The notes below the pieces were generated by a model, which was not told the DNA's origin, ran no database searches, and worked only from the letters and a program-made list of their open reading frames with translations. From Caulobacteraceae bacterium (GTDB taxonomy: Bacteria; Pseudomonadota; Alphaproteobacteria; Caulobacterales; Caulobacteraceae), in contig CANJXI010000002.1 of NCBI GenBank assembly GCA_947478785.1, positions 54,090 through 118,089 of the forward strand: 64,000 nucleotides of DNA, written 5' to 3'. Shown here one piece after another: positions 27,387-36,455 of this stretch (position 1 is the first letter of the stretch; the number at the start of each line of letters is the position of its first letter). A program made the translations under genes and the position numbers.

Positions 27387-28601
27387 TCAGCCACGGCCGA
27401 CGACCGGACGGGGCCCCGCCACCATGGTCGTTTCGGGCCACGCCAGCCCCGCGAACACCGCGACGGCGCGCGCGGCGCGCTCGGAGGACGGCTCGCCGGT
27501 GAGGTCGAAGCTGTAGGCGAACGCGGCCTCCTGGATGGGCCGGTAGACGGTGTCGTGATCCTCCCGCGCCTGCGCCAGGGCGGCGCCCAGGTCGGCGACA
27601 TCCTCGACCACCGGGCCGGTGTTCCAGTGCGCGAAGTTGCGGTCGCCCCGCCAGGCCACGTGGTGGGCGTCGAGAAACACACAGGGGCGCGGGTTGAGCA
27701 GGAATTCATAGACCTGGCTGCTCGCGTCGCCGAGGTAGATGTCCGCGCGGCGGGTGTAGGCCATGGTCGTCGACGCCCTGCTGCCGAGGTCGATCTGGAT
27801 GTTCGGGGCGCGCAGGAAGCGCTCGTCGATGCGCCCCGCCCGGTCGATCCTCAGCCGGTCGATCGAGATCACGAACGGCCGCTCGAAGAGCATCACGTGG
27901 GGCGCGAAGATGAGATGGTACTCTTCGTGCGCCACGAACCAGTCCAGCACCTGGCGGCCCATGCGGTACCAGGACGACAGGTGCGGGGAAACATGAGGGT
28001 TGTAGAAGACCACCGGCCGGTCGTTGTCGATCGCCGGATGCACCCCGCCACGCTCGCGGGAAAGGTCGAATTTCGGATAGCCCACGATCGAGATGTCGGC
28101 GGGCTCGACCTGGGCTTCGGCCACCAGGCGGTCGCGGATCTTCGGGCCCGACACCAGCACATGGTCGAAGCCGGCGCTGGCCTTGTCGAAGCCGATGGCC
28201 CGATCGCCGGCGCCATGGCGGGTGTGGACGATCTTCAGGCTCCGCAGGCCATAGCGGGTCTTCAGGATCAGCGAGGTCTTCTCGGCGACCACCAGCACAT
28301 CGAGCGTGCGGAAGAATTCGAGGTTGTCGCCATAGATCATCAGCTTGGCGGCCGGGACCACGGCGTCCAGCAGGTCGGCGGCGAAGCGCCGGACCGGCGA
28401 GCGCAGGGTCAGTTCGACCAGGCGGATGCCATGGCCGATCAGGCCGCCGCCCAGCCGGATCACCTCCGCGGTCAGCCTCGGGTTGGTGGTCGCCACGACC
28501 AGATCGGCGTCCACGCCGCTACGCGCCAGCGCCAGGGCGATCGGCAGGCTGTGCGCGACCTGATGGACCTGGTCGTGATTGAACAGAAAGCCGATGCGCA
28601 T
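27387..28601 (-). CDS. CDP-glycerol glycerophosphotransferase-like GT-B protein
   Basis: From the ATG at 28601 the gene encodes 404 residues. The pattern H-T-R-H-G-A-G-D, then F-D-H-V-L-V-S-G-P-K and late Y-L-G-D-A-S-S-Q-V-Y-E-F-L-L-N-P-R-P-C-V-F-L resembles the TagB/TagF glycerophosphotransferases (PF04464), though weakly. It may add glycerol-phosphate or another phosphoryl-polyol to a glycan built by the two downstream glycosyltransferases. It is divergent from the HAD hydrolase gene, with 111 bases between starts. Other GT-B enzymes remain possible. Confidence 0.7.
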   Translation of the reverse strand: MRIGFLFNHDQVHQVAHSLPIALALARSGVDADLVVATTNPRLTAEVIRLGGGLIGHGIRLVELTLRSPVRRFAADLLDAVVPAAKLMIYGDNLEFFRTLDVLVVAEKTSLILKTRYGLRSLKIVHTRHGAGDRAIGFDKASAGFDHVLVSGPKIRDRLVAEAQVEPADISIVGYPKFDLSRERGGVHPAIDNDRPVVFYNPHVSPHLSSWYRMGRQVLDWFVAHEEYHLIFAPHVMLFERPFVISIDRLRIDRAGRIDERFLRAPNIQIDLGSRASTTMAYTRRADIYLGDASSQVYEFLLNPRPCVFLDAHHVAWRGDRNFAHWNTGPVVEDVADLGAALAQAREDHDTVYRPIQEAAFAYSFDLTGEPSSERAARAVAVFAGLAWPETTMVAGPRPVVGRG

Positions 28602-28712
28602 GATCAACAGACGCCGCCGGACGGCGCGGGCCTCATCGTCAAGCTCGCGCGGACCTGCGCCGCTGGCGGCGGCGGCGTTGACCCCGCGCGCGCCGACCGC
28701 TACCGCGCGGCC

Positions 28713-29579
28713 ATGACCGCGCCGAAGACAACCGCCCATTTCGCCGACGTCGCGCCAGCCTATGACGTCCTGCTGTGCGATGTCTGGGGGGTGATCCACA
28801 ACGGGCGCGAGCACTTCCCGGCCGCCTGCGCGGCGCTGGCGAAATACCGCGCGGAGGTCGGGCCGGTGATCCTGATCTCCAACTCGCCGCGCCCGCGCGA
28901 TCCGGTGATCGCCCAGCTCGACGGCCTGGGCGTGCCGCGCAAGGCCTGGTCGGAGATCGTCACCTCCGGCGACGCCACCCGCGTGCTGCTGGCCGCCCGC
29001 GCGCCGGCCGCCGCCTGGAAGATCGGCGACGCCCGCGACGCCCCGCTCTATGCTGGCCTCGAGCTGCGCGACGCCGGCCCCGAGGACGCCGACTTCATCT
29101 CGGTCACCGGTCCCTACGACGACGAGAACGACACCCCGGCCGACTACCGCGAACGGTTCCTGGCCTGCCTGGAGCGCGGCCTGGAGATGATCTGCGCCAA
29201 CCCCGACATCGTCGTCCAGCGGGGCGACAAGCTGATCTACTGCGGCGGCGCGCTGGCCCAGCTCTACGAGAGCCTGGGCGGCAAGGTGACCATGGCGGGC
29301 AAGCCCTTGCCGGCGATCTACGGGATATCCCTGACGCTGGCCGCCCAGCGCCTCGGCCGGCCGTTGGATCCCGCCCGCGTGCTCTGTATCGGCGACGGCC
29401 TGCCCACCGACGTGCGCGGGGCCAACGCGCGCGGCCTGGACGTCCTGTTCATCGCCAGCGGCATCCACGGGGGCGAAACCATCGCCGCCGATGGCGCCCT
29501 CAACCCAACAGCCGTCGCCGACCTGCTGCGCCAGGACGGACTGTACGCCACGTGGGCGATGGCCGACCTGGTCTGGTGA
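28713..29579 (+). CDS. TIGR01459-type HAD-superfamily hydrolase
   Basis: The 288-residue protein is a class IIA HAD phosphatase: motif I as D-V-W-G-V-I-H-N (nucleophile in C-D-V-W), motif II as I-S-N-S-P-R-P near residue 53, and the C-terminal G-D-G-L-P-T-D-V-R-G-A motif. It belongs to the alphaproteobacterial TIGR01459 group of unknown substrate. The start is the ATG at 28713. It faces away from the glycan genes, so the link to them is not established. Confidence 0.9.
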   Translation: MTAPKTTAHFADVAPAYDVLLCDVWGVIHNGREHFPAACAALAKYRAEVGPVILISNSPRPRDPVIAQLDGLGVPRKAWSEIVTSGDATRVLLAARAPAAAWKIGDARDAPLYAGLELRDAGPEDADFISVTGPYDDENDTPADYRERFLACLERGLEMICANPDIVVQRGDKLIYCGGALAQLYESLGGKVTMAGKPLPAIYGISLTLAAQRLGRPLDPARVLCIGDGLPTDVRGANARGLDVLFIASGIHGGETIAADGALNPTAVADLLRQDGLYATWAMADLVW

Positions 29580-29628
29580 CTTTCGCCATTCGCCGTTAAG
29601 TGGGAGCCAACAGGGTCGGGGAGCGCGC

Positions 29629-30054
29629 GTGCAGCAGGGCCTCTATTTCGATGAACTCGCCGTGGGCCAGAGCGCGGAGATCACCCGCGTGGTCGGCGCC
29701 GCCGACGTCGAGGCCTTCGCCGAGGTCTCGGGCGACACCAATCCGGCGCACCTGGACGAGGCCTATGCGCAGACCACCCCGTTCGGCGGCCGCATCGCCC
29801 ACGGCATGCTGGCGGCGGCCTATGTCTCGGCGGTGCTGGGCACCAAACTGCCGGGTCCAGGCGCCATCTATCTCTCCCAGTCGCTGCGTTTCCGCCGTCC
29901 GGTGAAGATCGGCGACCCGGTGACGGCGCGGGTGACGGTCAAGGCGCTGGACGCGAAGAAGAGCCATGTGACTTTGGAGACGCTGTGCCTGGTCAACGGC
30001 AAGACCGTGCTGGACGGGGAGGCGCTGGTGCTGGCGCCGCGACGCGACGCATGA
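29629..30054 (+). CDS. MaoC-like (R)-specific enoyl-CoA hydratase
   Basis: The 141-residue hot-dog protein starts at GTG 29629, with GGGGAG six bases before. The hydratase-2 motif is present: D-T-N-P-A-H-L-D-E ... F-G-G-R-I-A-H-G-M-L, Asp and His being catalytic. Enzymes of this length act like PhaJ, hydrating trans-2-enoyl-CoA to (R)-3-hydroxyacyl-CoA, feeding polyhydroxyalkanoate or lipid synthesis. Its stop overlaps the ribF start as ATGA, indicating coupled translation. Confidence 0.92.
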   Translation: MQQGLYFDELAVGQSAEITRVVGAADVEAFAEVSGDTNPAHLDEAYAQTTPFGGRIAHGMLAAAYVSAVLGTKLPGPGAIYLSQSLRFRRPVKIGDPVTARVTVKALDAKKSHVTLETLCLVNGKTVLDGEALVLAPRRDA

Positions 30055-31001
30055 GGCGGATCCGCGTCATCCGCGGCTGGCAGGACCTGCAGCCGGACGA
30101 TCGTGGCGCATCGCTGGCCATGGGCAGCTTCGACGGGGTCCATCGCGGCCATCAGCGGGTGATCGCGCTGGCCGCCAAGGCGGCGGGCGAGCTGGGCGTC
30201 CCGCTGGGCGTGATCACCTTCGACCCGCACCCCAGGGTCTATTTCCGCCCCGACGAGCCCTTGTTCCGGCTGATGAAGCCCGACCAGCAGGCCCGCGCGC
30301 TGGAGGCGCTGGGCGTCGACATCCTGCATGTCCTGCCGCTGAACGCCGAACTGGCCGAGATGACCGACCGCGAGTTCGCGACCCAGGTGCTGCACGAGGG
30401 CCTGGGCGCGCGGCACGTGGCGGTGGGCTTCGACAACTCCTTCGGCAAGGGCCGCACCGGCAGTCCGGAAACCATGGCCGCCTATGGCCGCGAACTCGGC
30501 TTCGGGGTCTCGGTGGCCGAGCCGGCGGCGGATGGCTCGGGCGACAAGTTCTCGTCCACGGCGGTGCGCGAGGCGCTGCGCGCCGGCCGTCCGGAAGACG
30601 CCGCCCAGATCCTGGGCCGGCCCTTCGCCGTGGAAGGCGCCGTGCAGCGTGGCCGCCAGCTCGGCCGCAGGCTGGGTTTCCCCACCGCCAATGTGGCGCT
30701 GGCCGACTATGTGACGCCCCGGTTCGGGGTCTACGCCACCCGCTCGCGCCTACCCGACGGGCGCGAGATCCCCGGTGTGGCCAACATCGGGGTCAATCCG
30801 ACCGTCGAGGGCTTCACCGACGCCCTTCTGGAGGTCTGGCTGCAGGATTTCGACGAGGACATCTACGATCAGATCATCGAGACCGATCTGGTGGCCTTCC
30901 TCCGCCCCGAGGAGAAATTCGAGAGCCTGGAGATCATGGCCGCCCAGGTGATGCGCGACGCCCAGGCCGCCCGAGACCTGCTGACGCCGGAGTTCGGCTG
31001 A
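30051..31001 (+). CDS. ribF: bifunctional riboflavin kinase / FAD synthetase
   Basis: The 316-residue protein has an N-terminal FMN adenylyltransferase domain (G-S-F-D-G-V-H-R-G-H-Q near 25-35, nucleotide-binding H-x-G-H) and a C-terminal riboflavin kinase domain (G-F-P-T-A-N near 209-214, with later N-I-G-V-N-P-T). The usual G-x-D-F-x-F-G loop reads V-G-F-D-N-S-F-G, with Asn for the aromatic, a small divergence. It makes FMN and FAD, needed by several flavoproteins in this window. Confidence 0.95.
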   Translation: MRRIRVIRGWQDLQPDDRGASLAMGSFDGVHRGHQRVIALAAKAAGELGVPLGVITFDPHPRVYFRPDEPLFRLMKPDQQARALEALGVDILHVLPLNAELAEMTDREFATQVLHEGLGARHVAVGFDNSFGKGRTGSPETMAAYGRELGFGVSVAEPAADGSGDKFSSTAVREALRAGRPEDAAQILGRPFAVEGAVQRGRQLGRRLGFPTANVALADYVTPRFGVYATRSRLPDGREIPGVANIGVNPTVEGFTDALLEVWLQDFDEDIYDQIIETDLVAFLRPEEKFESLEIMAAQVMRDAQAARDLLTPEFG

Positions 31002-31200
31002 GCCGCCGCCCGATCAACACAGCTGTTTTCCACGCGACCCTTGGGTTCGCGCCCAGCGTCTGTTATCCCCTCGCGCCATGAATTCGGTTCGGAAGACGGC
31101 GCGAATTATCCGCCCGGCGTGACGCCGGCAGACGAGGTGGTCTCCGCGCGCGCCGGGTCGTTTCCCGCATCCCAGCCTCCGAACCCAGCCGGAAAGTCCC

Positions 31201-34125
31201 ATGGCCGACGACGCCGAAACTCCTTCGCGCGATTATCGCGAGACCGTCTTCCTTCCCGACACGCCGTTTCCGATGCGCGCGGGCCTGCCGCAGAAGGAGC
31301 CACAGATCCTGGCGCGCTGGGACGAGCTCGACCTCTACCACGCCATCCGCAAGGCCCGGCAGGCGGCCGGCTCCCCGCTGTTCGTGCTGCACGACGGCCC
31401 ACCCTACGCCAACGGCGCCATCCACATCGGCCACGCCCTGCAGAAGACCCTGAAGGACTTCGTGGTCCGCTCGCGCTTCGCGCTCGGCTACGACGTCGAC
31501 TACCTGCCCGGCTGGGACTGCCATGGCCTGCCCATCGAATGGAAGGTCGAGGAGGAGCTGCGCGCCAAGGGGCGGCGCAAGGACGACGTCTCGAAGGCCG
31601 AGTTCCGCGCGCGATGCCGCGAGTACGCCGGCGAATGGATCGAGGTCCAGAAGAAGGGCTTCAAGCGCCTGGGCGTGCTGGGCGACTGGGAGAACCGCTA
31701 TTCGACCATGGACTATTCGAGCGAGGCCGCGATCGTGGCCGAGTTCCACAAGTTCGTGGCCACCGGCCAGCTCTACCGCGGCTCCAAGCCGGTCATGTGG
31801 AGCCCGGTGGAGCGCACGGCGCTGGCCGACGCGGAGGTCGAATACCATGATCACGTCAGCCCCACGGTCTGGGTGAAGTTCCCTGTGGTGGAAGGCTCGG
31901 ACGCCGCCGCCAACGCCTGCGTGGTGATCTGGACCACGACCCCCTGGACGATCCCCGCAAACCGCGCGGTCAGCTACAATCCCGACATCGCCTACGCCGT
32001 CTACCAGGTGGAAGCGATCGAGGAGGGCCTGGCCTTCGAACCCTGGGCCAAGCCCGGCGACCGGCTGATCGTCGCCGAGAAGCTGGCCGACGAGGTCATG
32101 GAGGCCGCCAAGATCGCCAGGTTCCGCCGCGTCGAGACCGTGGACTGCGAAGGCATGGTGCTGGCCCACCCGCTGGCCGCGCTGGACCGCCACTACGGCT
32201 TCCCGGTGCCGATGCTGGCCGGCGACCACGTCACCGACGACGCGGGCACGGGCTTCGTGCACACCGCCCCGGGCCACGGGGCCGACGACTATGTGGTCTG
32301 GCTGGCCCACGGCCACCGCGAAATCCCCGAGACCGTTGATCCGGACGGCGCCTACTACGACCACGTGGCGCTATTCGGCGGCCTCAAGGTCCTGGAGACC
32401 GAGGGCAAGAGGGCGGGCAAATTCGGCCCCGCCAACAACGCGGTGATCGACAAGCTGATCGAGGCCCATCACCTGCTCGCCCGCGGCCGGATGGAGCATT
32501 CCTATCCGCACTCCTGGCGCTCCAAGGCGCCGGTGATCTTCCGCAACACGCCGCAGTGGTTCATCCGCCTGGACGAGCCGATCGAGGACCCTGTCCACGC
32601 CGGGCGCACCCTGCGCGAGACGGCGCTGGAGGCCATCGAGGCCACCGCCTTCTATCCGGAGGCCGGCCGCAACCGTATCCGGGCCATGGTCGAGGGCCGC
32701 CCGGACTGGCTGATCAGCCGCCAGCGCGCCTGGGGCTCGCCGCTGGCCATGTTCGTCGACAGGGAGACGAACCAGCCGCTGCACGACGAGGCGGTCAACA
32801 AGCGCATCGTCGACCTGATCTCGGCCGAGGGCGCCGACGCCTGGTTCACCCGGCCCGACAGCGATTTCCTGGGCAGCCACGACCCCGCCCGCTACGAGAA
32901 GGTCGAGGACATCCTCGACGTCTGGTTCGATTCAGGGGCCACCCACGCCTTCGTGCTGGAGAACCGATCCAACACCCGTTGGCCCGCCGATCTCTACCTG
33001 GAGGGCTCCGACCAGCACCGCGGCTGGTTCCAGTCGAGCCTTCTGGAGAGCGCCGGCACGCGGGGCCGCGCGCCCTACGACGGCATTCTCACCCACGGCT
33101 TCGTCATGGACGAGGCCGGCGAGAAGATGTCGAAGTCGAAGGGCAATGTCGTCGACCCGGAGCGGGTGATCGGCGAAAGCGGGGCCGAGATCATCCGCCT
33201 CTGGACCGCGACGGTGGACTATTCGGACGACTGCCGGATCGGCAAGACGGTGCTGCAGACCACGTCGGACGCCTACCGCAAGCTGCGCAACACGGTCCGC
33301 TACATGCTGGGCGCCCTGGCCGGCTTCACCGAGCAGGAGGCCGTGCCGCTGGAGGCCATGCCGCCGCTGGAGCGGTTCATCCTGCACCGGCTCTGGGAGC
33401 TCGACGCCCAGGTGCGCGACGCCTACGCCGGATATGTCTTCCAGGATGTCGCCCGCGCGCTGACCGAATTCTGCCAGGTGGAGCTCTCGGCGCTGTTCTT
33501 CGACATCCGCCGCGACAGCCTCTACTGCGACCGGCCGGACGCCGAGGGCCGGCGCGCCACCCGTACGGCGATGGCCGCGGTCTTCGAGCGGCTGACCATC
33601 TGGCTGGCCCCGCTGATCCCCTTCACCATGGAGGAGGCCTGGCTGACCCGCTGCCCGGACGCGGCCTCCAACAGCCTGCGGGTGTTCCCGGAGACTCCGG
33701 CCGCTTGGCGCAACGATGCGGAGGCGGACCGCTGGGCCAAGGTGCAGCAGGTGACCTCGGTGGTCACCGGGGCGCTGGAGGTCGAGCGGCGCGAGAAGCG
33801 GCTGGGAGCGGCGCTGGAAGCCGCGCCAAGCGTGCACGTGGCCGATCCGGCGCTGCTGGCGGCCTTCGAGGGCCTGGACGCCGCCGAGGTGTTCCGCACC
33901 AGCCAGGCGACCCTGCGGGCGGGCGAGGGCCCGGCGCAGGCCTTCCGGCTGCCGGATGTCGCGGGCGTCGCGGTCGAACCGCTGCGCGCCGAGGGCCGCA
34001 AGTGCGCGCGCTCCTGGCGCATCCTGCCGGAGGTGGGTTCCGACCCGCGCTACCCGGACCTGTCGCTCAGGGACGCCGACGCGGTCGCGGCCTGGGACCT
34101 CGCCCACGGAAAGGTGGGCGCGTGA
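31201..34125 (+). CDS. ileS: isoleucine--tRNA ligase
   Basis: The 974-residue class Ia synthetase has H-I-G-H near residue 76, the CP1 editing domain with T-T-P-W-T and G-T-G-F-V-H-T-A-P-G-H-G, and K-M-S-K-S-K-G-N near 645. It lacks an obvious C-terminal zinc ribbon of the E. coli type. The 199 bases upstream hold only a loose promoter and no T-box. Its stop overlaps the lspA start in GTGA. Confidence 0.97.
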   Translation: MADDAETPSRDYRETVFLPDTPFPMRAGLPQKEPQILARWDELDLYHAIRKARQAAGSPLFVLHDGPPYANGAIHIGHALQKTLKDFVVRSRFALGYDVDYLPGWDCHGLPIEWKVEEELRAKGRRKDDVSKAEFRARCREYAGEWIEVQKKGFKRLGVLGDWENRYSTMDYSSEAAIVAEFHKFVATGQLYRGSKPVMWSPVERTALADAEVEYHDHVSPTVWVKFPVVEGSDAAANACVVIWTTTPWTIPANRAVSYNPDIAYAVYQVEAIEEGLAFEPWAKPGDRLIVAEKLADEVMEAAKIARFRRVETVDCEGMVLAHPLAALDRHYGFPVPMLAGDHVTDDAGTGFVHTAPGHGADDYVVWLAHGHREIPETVDPDGAYYDHVALFGGLKVLETEGKRAGKFGPANNAVIDKLIEAHHLLARGRMEHSYPHSWRSKAPVIFRNTPQWFIRLDEPIEDPVHAGRTLRETALEAIEATAFYPEAGRNRIRAMVEGRPDWLISRQRAWGSPLAMFVDRETNQPLHDEAVNKRIVDLISAEGADAWFTRPDSDFLGSHDPARYEKVEDILDVWFDSGATHAFVLENRSNTRWPADLYLEGSDQHRGWFQSSLLESAGTRGRAPYDGILTHGFVMDEAGEKMSKSKGNVVDPERVIGESGAEIIRLWTATVDYSDDCRIGKTVLQTTSDAYRKLRNTVRYMLGALAGFTEQEAVPLEAMPPLERFILHRLWELDAQVRDAYAGYVFQDVARALTEFCQVELSALFFDIRRDSLYCDRPDAEGRRATRTAMAAVFERLTIWLAPLIPFTMEEAWLTRCPDAASNSLRVFPETPAAWRNDAEADRWAKVQQVTSVVTGALEVERREKRLGAALEAAPSVHVADPALLAAFEGLDAAEVFRTSQATLRAGEGPAQAFRLPDVAGVAVEPLRAEGRKCARSWRILPEVGSDPRYPDLSLRDADAVAAWDLAHGKVGA

Positions 34126-34625
34126 CCCGGCAAGGCGCCGCGGCGATGGGGTTGGCGGCCCTTGTGATCCTCCTCGACCAGGCGTCGAAATACTGGGTGC
34201 TGTCGGTTCTGCACCTGCCGCAGCTGTTCTCGACGCCGGTGATCGGGCCCTTCTACCTGACCATGGTCTGGAATCCGGGCGTCAGCTTCGGCCTGCTGCA
34301 AATGGACCACCGGCTGGTCCGCTGGGTGCTGGCGGCGTTCTCGGTGGGCGTGGCGCTGTTCCTGGCGGCCTGGGTGCGCGCGGCCACCCGGCCGCTGTTC
34401 GCGAGCGCGCTCGGCCTGATCATCGGCGGGGCGATCGGCAACGTCATCGACCGCATCCGCTTCGGCGCGGTGGTCGATTTCCTGGACGTCAGCCGGCTGC
34501 ATTTCCCCTGGGTGTTCAACGTCGCCGACGCGGCCATCAACGTCGGCATCGCCTGCCTGCTCCTGGACATGCTGATCCAGGATCGTCGGGAACGGGCGGC
34601 GGGCGCCCTCAAGGATGCGGCTTAA
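34122..34625 (+). CDS. lspA: lipoprotein signal peptidase (SPase II)
   Basis: The 167-residue four-helix membrane protein starts at GTG 34122 within the ileS stop. Catalytic Asp residues are in G-N-V-I-D-R (near 111) and F-N-V-A-D-A-A (near 137), and L-L-D-Q-A-S-K is near the start. It removes the signal peptide of prolipoproteins after acylation. Its neighbour downstream is itself a lipoprotein, and ileS-lspA is a common bacterial pairing. Confidence 0.97.
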   Translation: MTRQGAAAMGLAALVILLDQASKYWVLSVLHLPQLFSTPVIGPFYLTMVWNPGVSFGLLQMDHRLVRWVLAAFSVGVALFLAAWVRAATRPLFASALGLIIGGAIGNVIDRIRFGAVVDFLDVSRLHFPWVFNVADAAINVGIACLLLDMLIQDRRERAAGALKDAA

Positions 34626-34703
34626 CGCGTCGTTGGCGGGGCGTCGCGATTGCGCTATCCACTCTCCCGCGCGGCCGGGGGCGGTCTTAGGAGCTATCAG
34701 TTG

Positions 34704-35261
34704 ATGAGCATCAATCGCGTGATCGTCGCCTCGGCCCTGTTCGCGGCCGTCGGCCTCGCCGGATGCCAATCGGCCCAGAAGGCGCTCGGCATGAACAAGG
34801 TCACCCCGGACGAATTCCGGGTGGTCTCCAAGGCCCCGCTGGTGGTGCCGCCCGACTATGCGCTGCGCCCGCCGGCCCCCGGCAAGCCCCGGCCCCAGGA
34901 GCTGCAACCGGAGAGCGCCGCGCGCAACGCCCTGCTGGGCATGCGCGAGGGCGAGAACCGCACCGACGGCGAGAAGATGCTGGCCGCCAAGGCCGGCGCC
35001 GACAAGGCCGATCCGCTGATCCGCTATGTGGTCGACGACGAGTTCGGCGACGTGGCGCACAAGGAAAAGAGCTTCGCCGACCGGGTGATGTTCTGGCGCG
35101 CCGACAAGAAGACTACCGCCGCCGTCGCCGCGCCGGGCTCGGATACGCCGGACAATGTGGACGCCGCCGCCGAGGAGCAACGGATCACCAAGCTGACCGG
35201 CGGCAAGCCGGTGGTGATCCAGCGCGAACAGTCCAACAAGATCAAGCTGCCCGGGCTGTAG
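34704..35261 (+). CDS. bamF: DUF3035 lipoprotein, BamF-type
   Basis: The 185-residue protein has a lipoprotein signal with L-A-G-C (Cys21) and the motif A-P-L-V-V-P-P-D-Y-A-L-R-P-P that resembles the BamC N-terminus. The DUF3035 family is described in Caulobacter as BamF, an accessory of the outer-membrane beta-barrel assembly machine. AGGAG precedes the ATG at 34704 by about ten bases. The second half is charged and probably disordered. Confidence 0.8.
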   Translation: MSINRVIVASALFAAVGLAGCQSAQKALGMNKVTPDEFRVVSKAPLVVPPDYALRPPAPGKPRPQELQPESAARNALLGMREGENRTDGEKMLAAKAGADKADPLIRYVVDDEFGDVAHKEKSFADRVMFWRADKKTTAAVAAPGSDTPDNVDAAAEEQRITKLTGGKPVVIQREQSNKIKLPGL

Positions 35262-35269
35262 GGCCAAAG

Positions 35270-35414
35270 CCCTTCCCCTCGATGGGGAAGGGTCGGGATG
35301 GGGTGTGGCCGCAGAGGCGCCGCCCTGCCCCGGGATGGCGCCGAATCCACCCGTCGCCCCGACGCCGGCGCGCGCACCCCTATTCCCAGCCCTTTCCCCA
35401 TCGAGGGGAAAGGG
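35270..35414. repeat. intergenic palindromic repeat element
   Basis: The two ends are hairpins that are near reverse complements of each other: CCCTTCCCCTCGATGGGGAA at the left (to 35292) and, at 35390-35414, CCCTTTCCCC-ATCGA-GGGGAAAGGG. A G+C-rich centre with a GGGATGGGGTG block separates them. It fills the gap between the bamF stop and the converging GumN gene, and its right hairpin may act as a terminator. Confidence 0.65.
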
Positions 35415-35434
35415 AGCTTGCGAGGCCTGGAGGC

Positions 35435-36406
35435 TCACTCCTCGCCCGGCGTCTTCACCGTGAAGCCGGCGGCCTGCAGGCGCTCCAGCACCCCGCCCTG
35501 CGCCAGCAGGGGGCGCAGCGGCACCACAGCTATGGCGTGACCAGGCATTCTCAGCGCGTTCTCGATCGCCGCGACGAGGTCGTTCTTGGTGCGGGCGTCG
35601 AAGGCCTGGGCGCCTGGGACGAGCGCGATGCACCGCTCATAGGTCCGCTCGTTGTCCAGCGCGCCGCGCACGTCGCCCGCGGCCCAGGCCCGCGTGGCCG
35701 AAAGGGTGATCCCGGGCCCGGCCTCGGCCTGCGCCAGCACCTCGTCGAAGCAGCCTCGTCCGGCGGCGGGCGAGGTGCGCAGCACGGCGCCCATCAGGGG
35801 ACCGATGTCGTAGCTCTTCTGTGACACCGGGACCTTGGCAAGCTGCGCCAGGTATTTGACCAGCTTGGTGGGGTCGGAGTTGGTCAGCCCGGTCTTGTCG
35901 CGGTAGTCGGTGGCCAGGATCAGGCCGGCCGCCAGCGGGTTCTTGGTGGGATAGTGCTTGGCGGGCTGGCCCAGCCGCGTGCGCACCGCCACGAAGCGGG
36001 CGCGGGTGGCGGGGTCCAGCGTGTCCTCGAAGGCCGCGCTGGAGCGCAGGCGCATGTAGTTGAACGCCGCTCCGAACATCCCGGTCACGCGCACGGCCAG
36101 GTTCTGGTAGGGCACGATGACCACGCTGGCGCCCTTCAGCCGCCGCTCTAAGACCGCGCGGTCCCAGGCCATGTGTTTCGGCGCGATGGAGGGCGAGCCC
36201 AGCACATAGACCGTGGTGTCGGCGTCCGAGACCGTCCACCAGGCCGGACCGGGCAGGCGGCCCATCACCACCAGCTCCTCCACCACGACGGCGTCGGGGT
36301 CGTTGGGGTCCGGCGCGGCGGGGGTCAGCGGGACCTGGGCCGTGGCCGGGGACGCCAGGGCGAGCCCCAGGCCGGCAAGGGCGCCGATACGATGTCTCAA
36401 GCTCAT
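35435..36406 (-). CDS. TraB/GumN-family secreted protein
   Basis: The 323-residue protein starts at ATG 36406 (GGAG seven bases before) and has a signal peptide ending near A-T-A-Q. The body fits the TraB/PrgY/GumN family (PF01963), with [10 protein letters not shown] near residue 65 where the family has an H-G-T/S motif; here His is missing, so a metal site may be lost. Function is unknown in this family; a role as periplasmic protease-like protein has been proposed. It is divergent from mutL, 49 bases apart. Confidence 0.78.
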   Translation of the reverse strand: MSLRHRIGALAGLGLALASPATAQVPLTPAAPDPNDPDAVVVEELVVMGRLPGPAWWTVSDADTTVYVLGSPSIAPKHMAWDRAVLERRLKGASVVIVPYQNLAVRVTGMFGAAFNYMRLRSSAAFEDTLDPATRARFVAVRTRLGQPAKHYPTKNPLAAGLILATDYRDKTGLTNSDPTKLVKYLAQLAKVPVSQKSYDIGPLMGAVLRTSPAAGRGCFDEVLAQAEAGPGITLSATRAWAAGDVRGALDNERTYERCIALVPGAQAFDARTKNDLVAAIENALRMPGHAIAVVPLRPLLAQGGVLERLQAAGFTVKTPGEE

Positions 36407-36455
36407 CCGCTGCTCCGGAATCGTCCTATACTGCGCTGACGTCGAAAGCCTCGCC

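Noticed and set aside
30020..30051. FMN riboswitch at ribF
   Set aside because: ribF starts inside the maoC stop, leaving no leader for a riboswitch.
31002..31200. Riboswitch or T-box before ileS
   Set aside because: No conserved T-box sequence or specifier-type stem is visible; alphaproteobacteria rarely use T-boxes.
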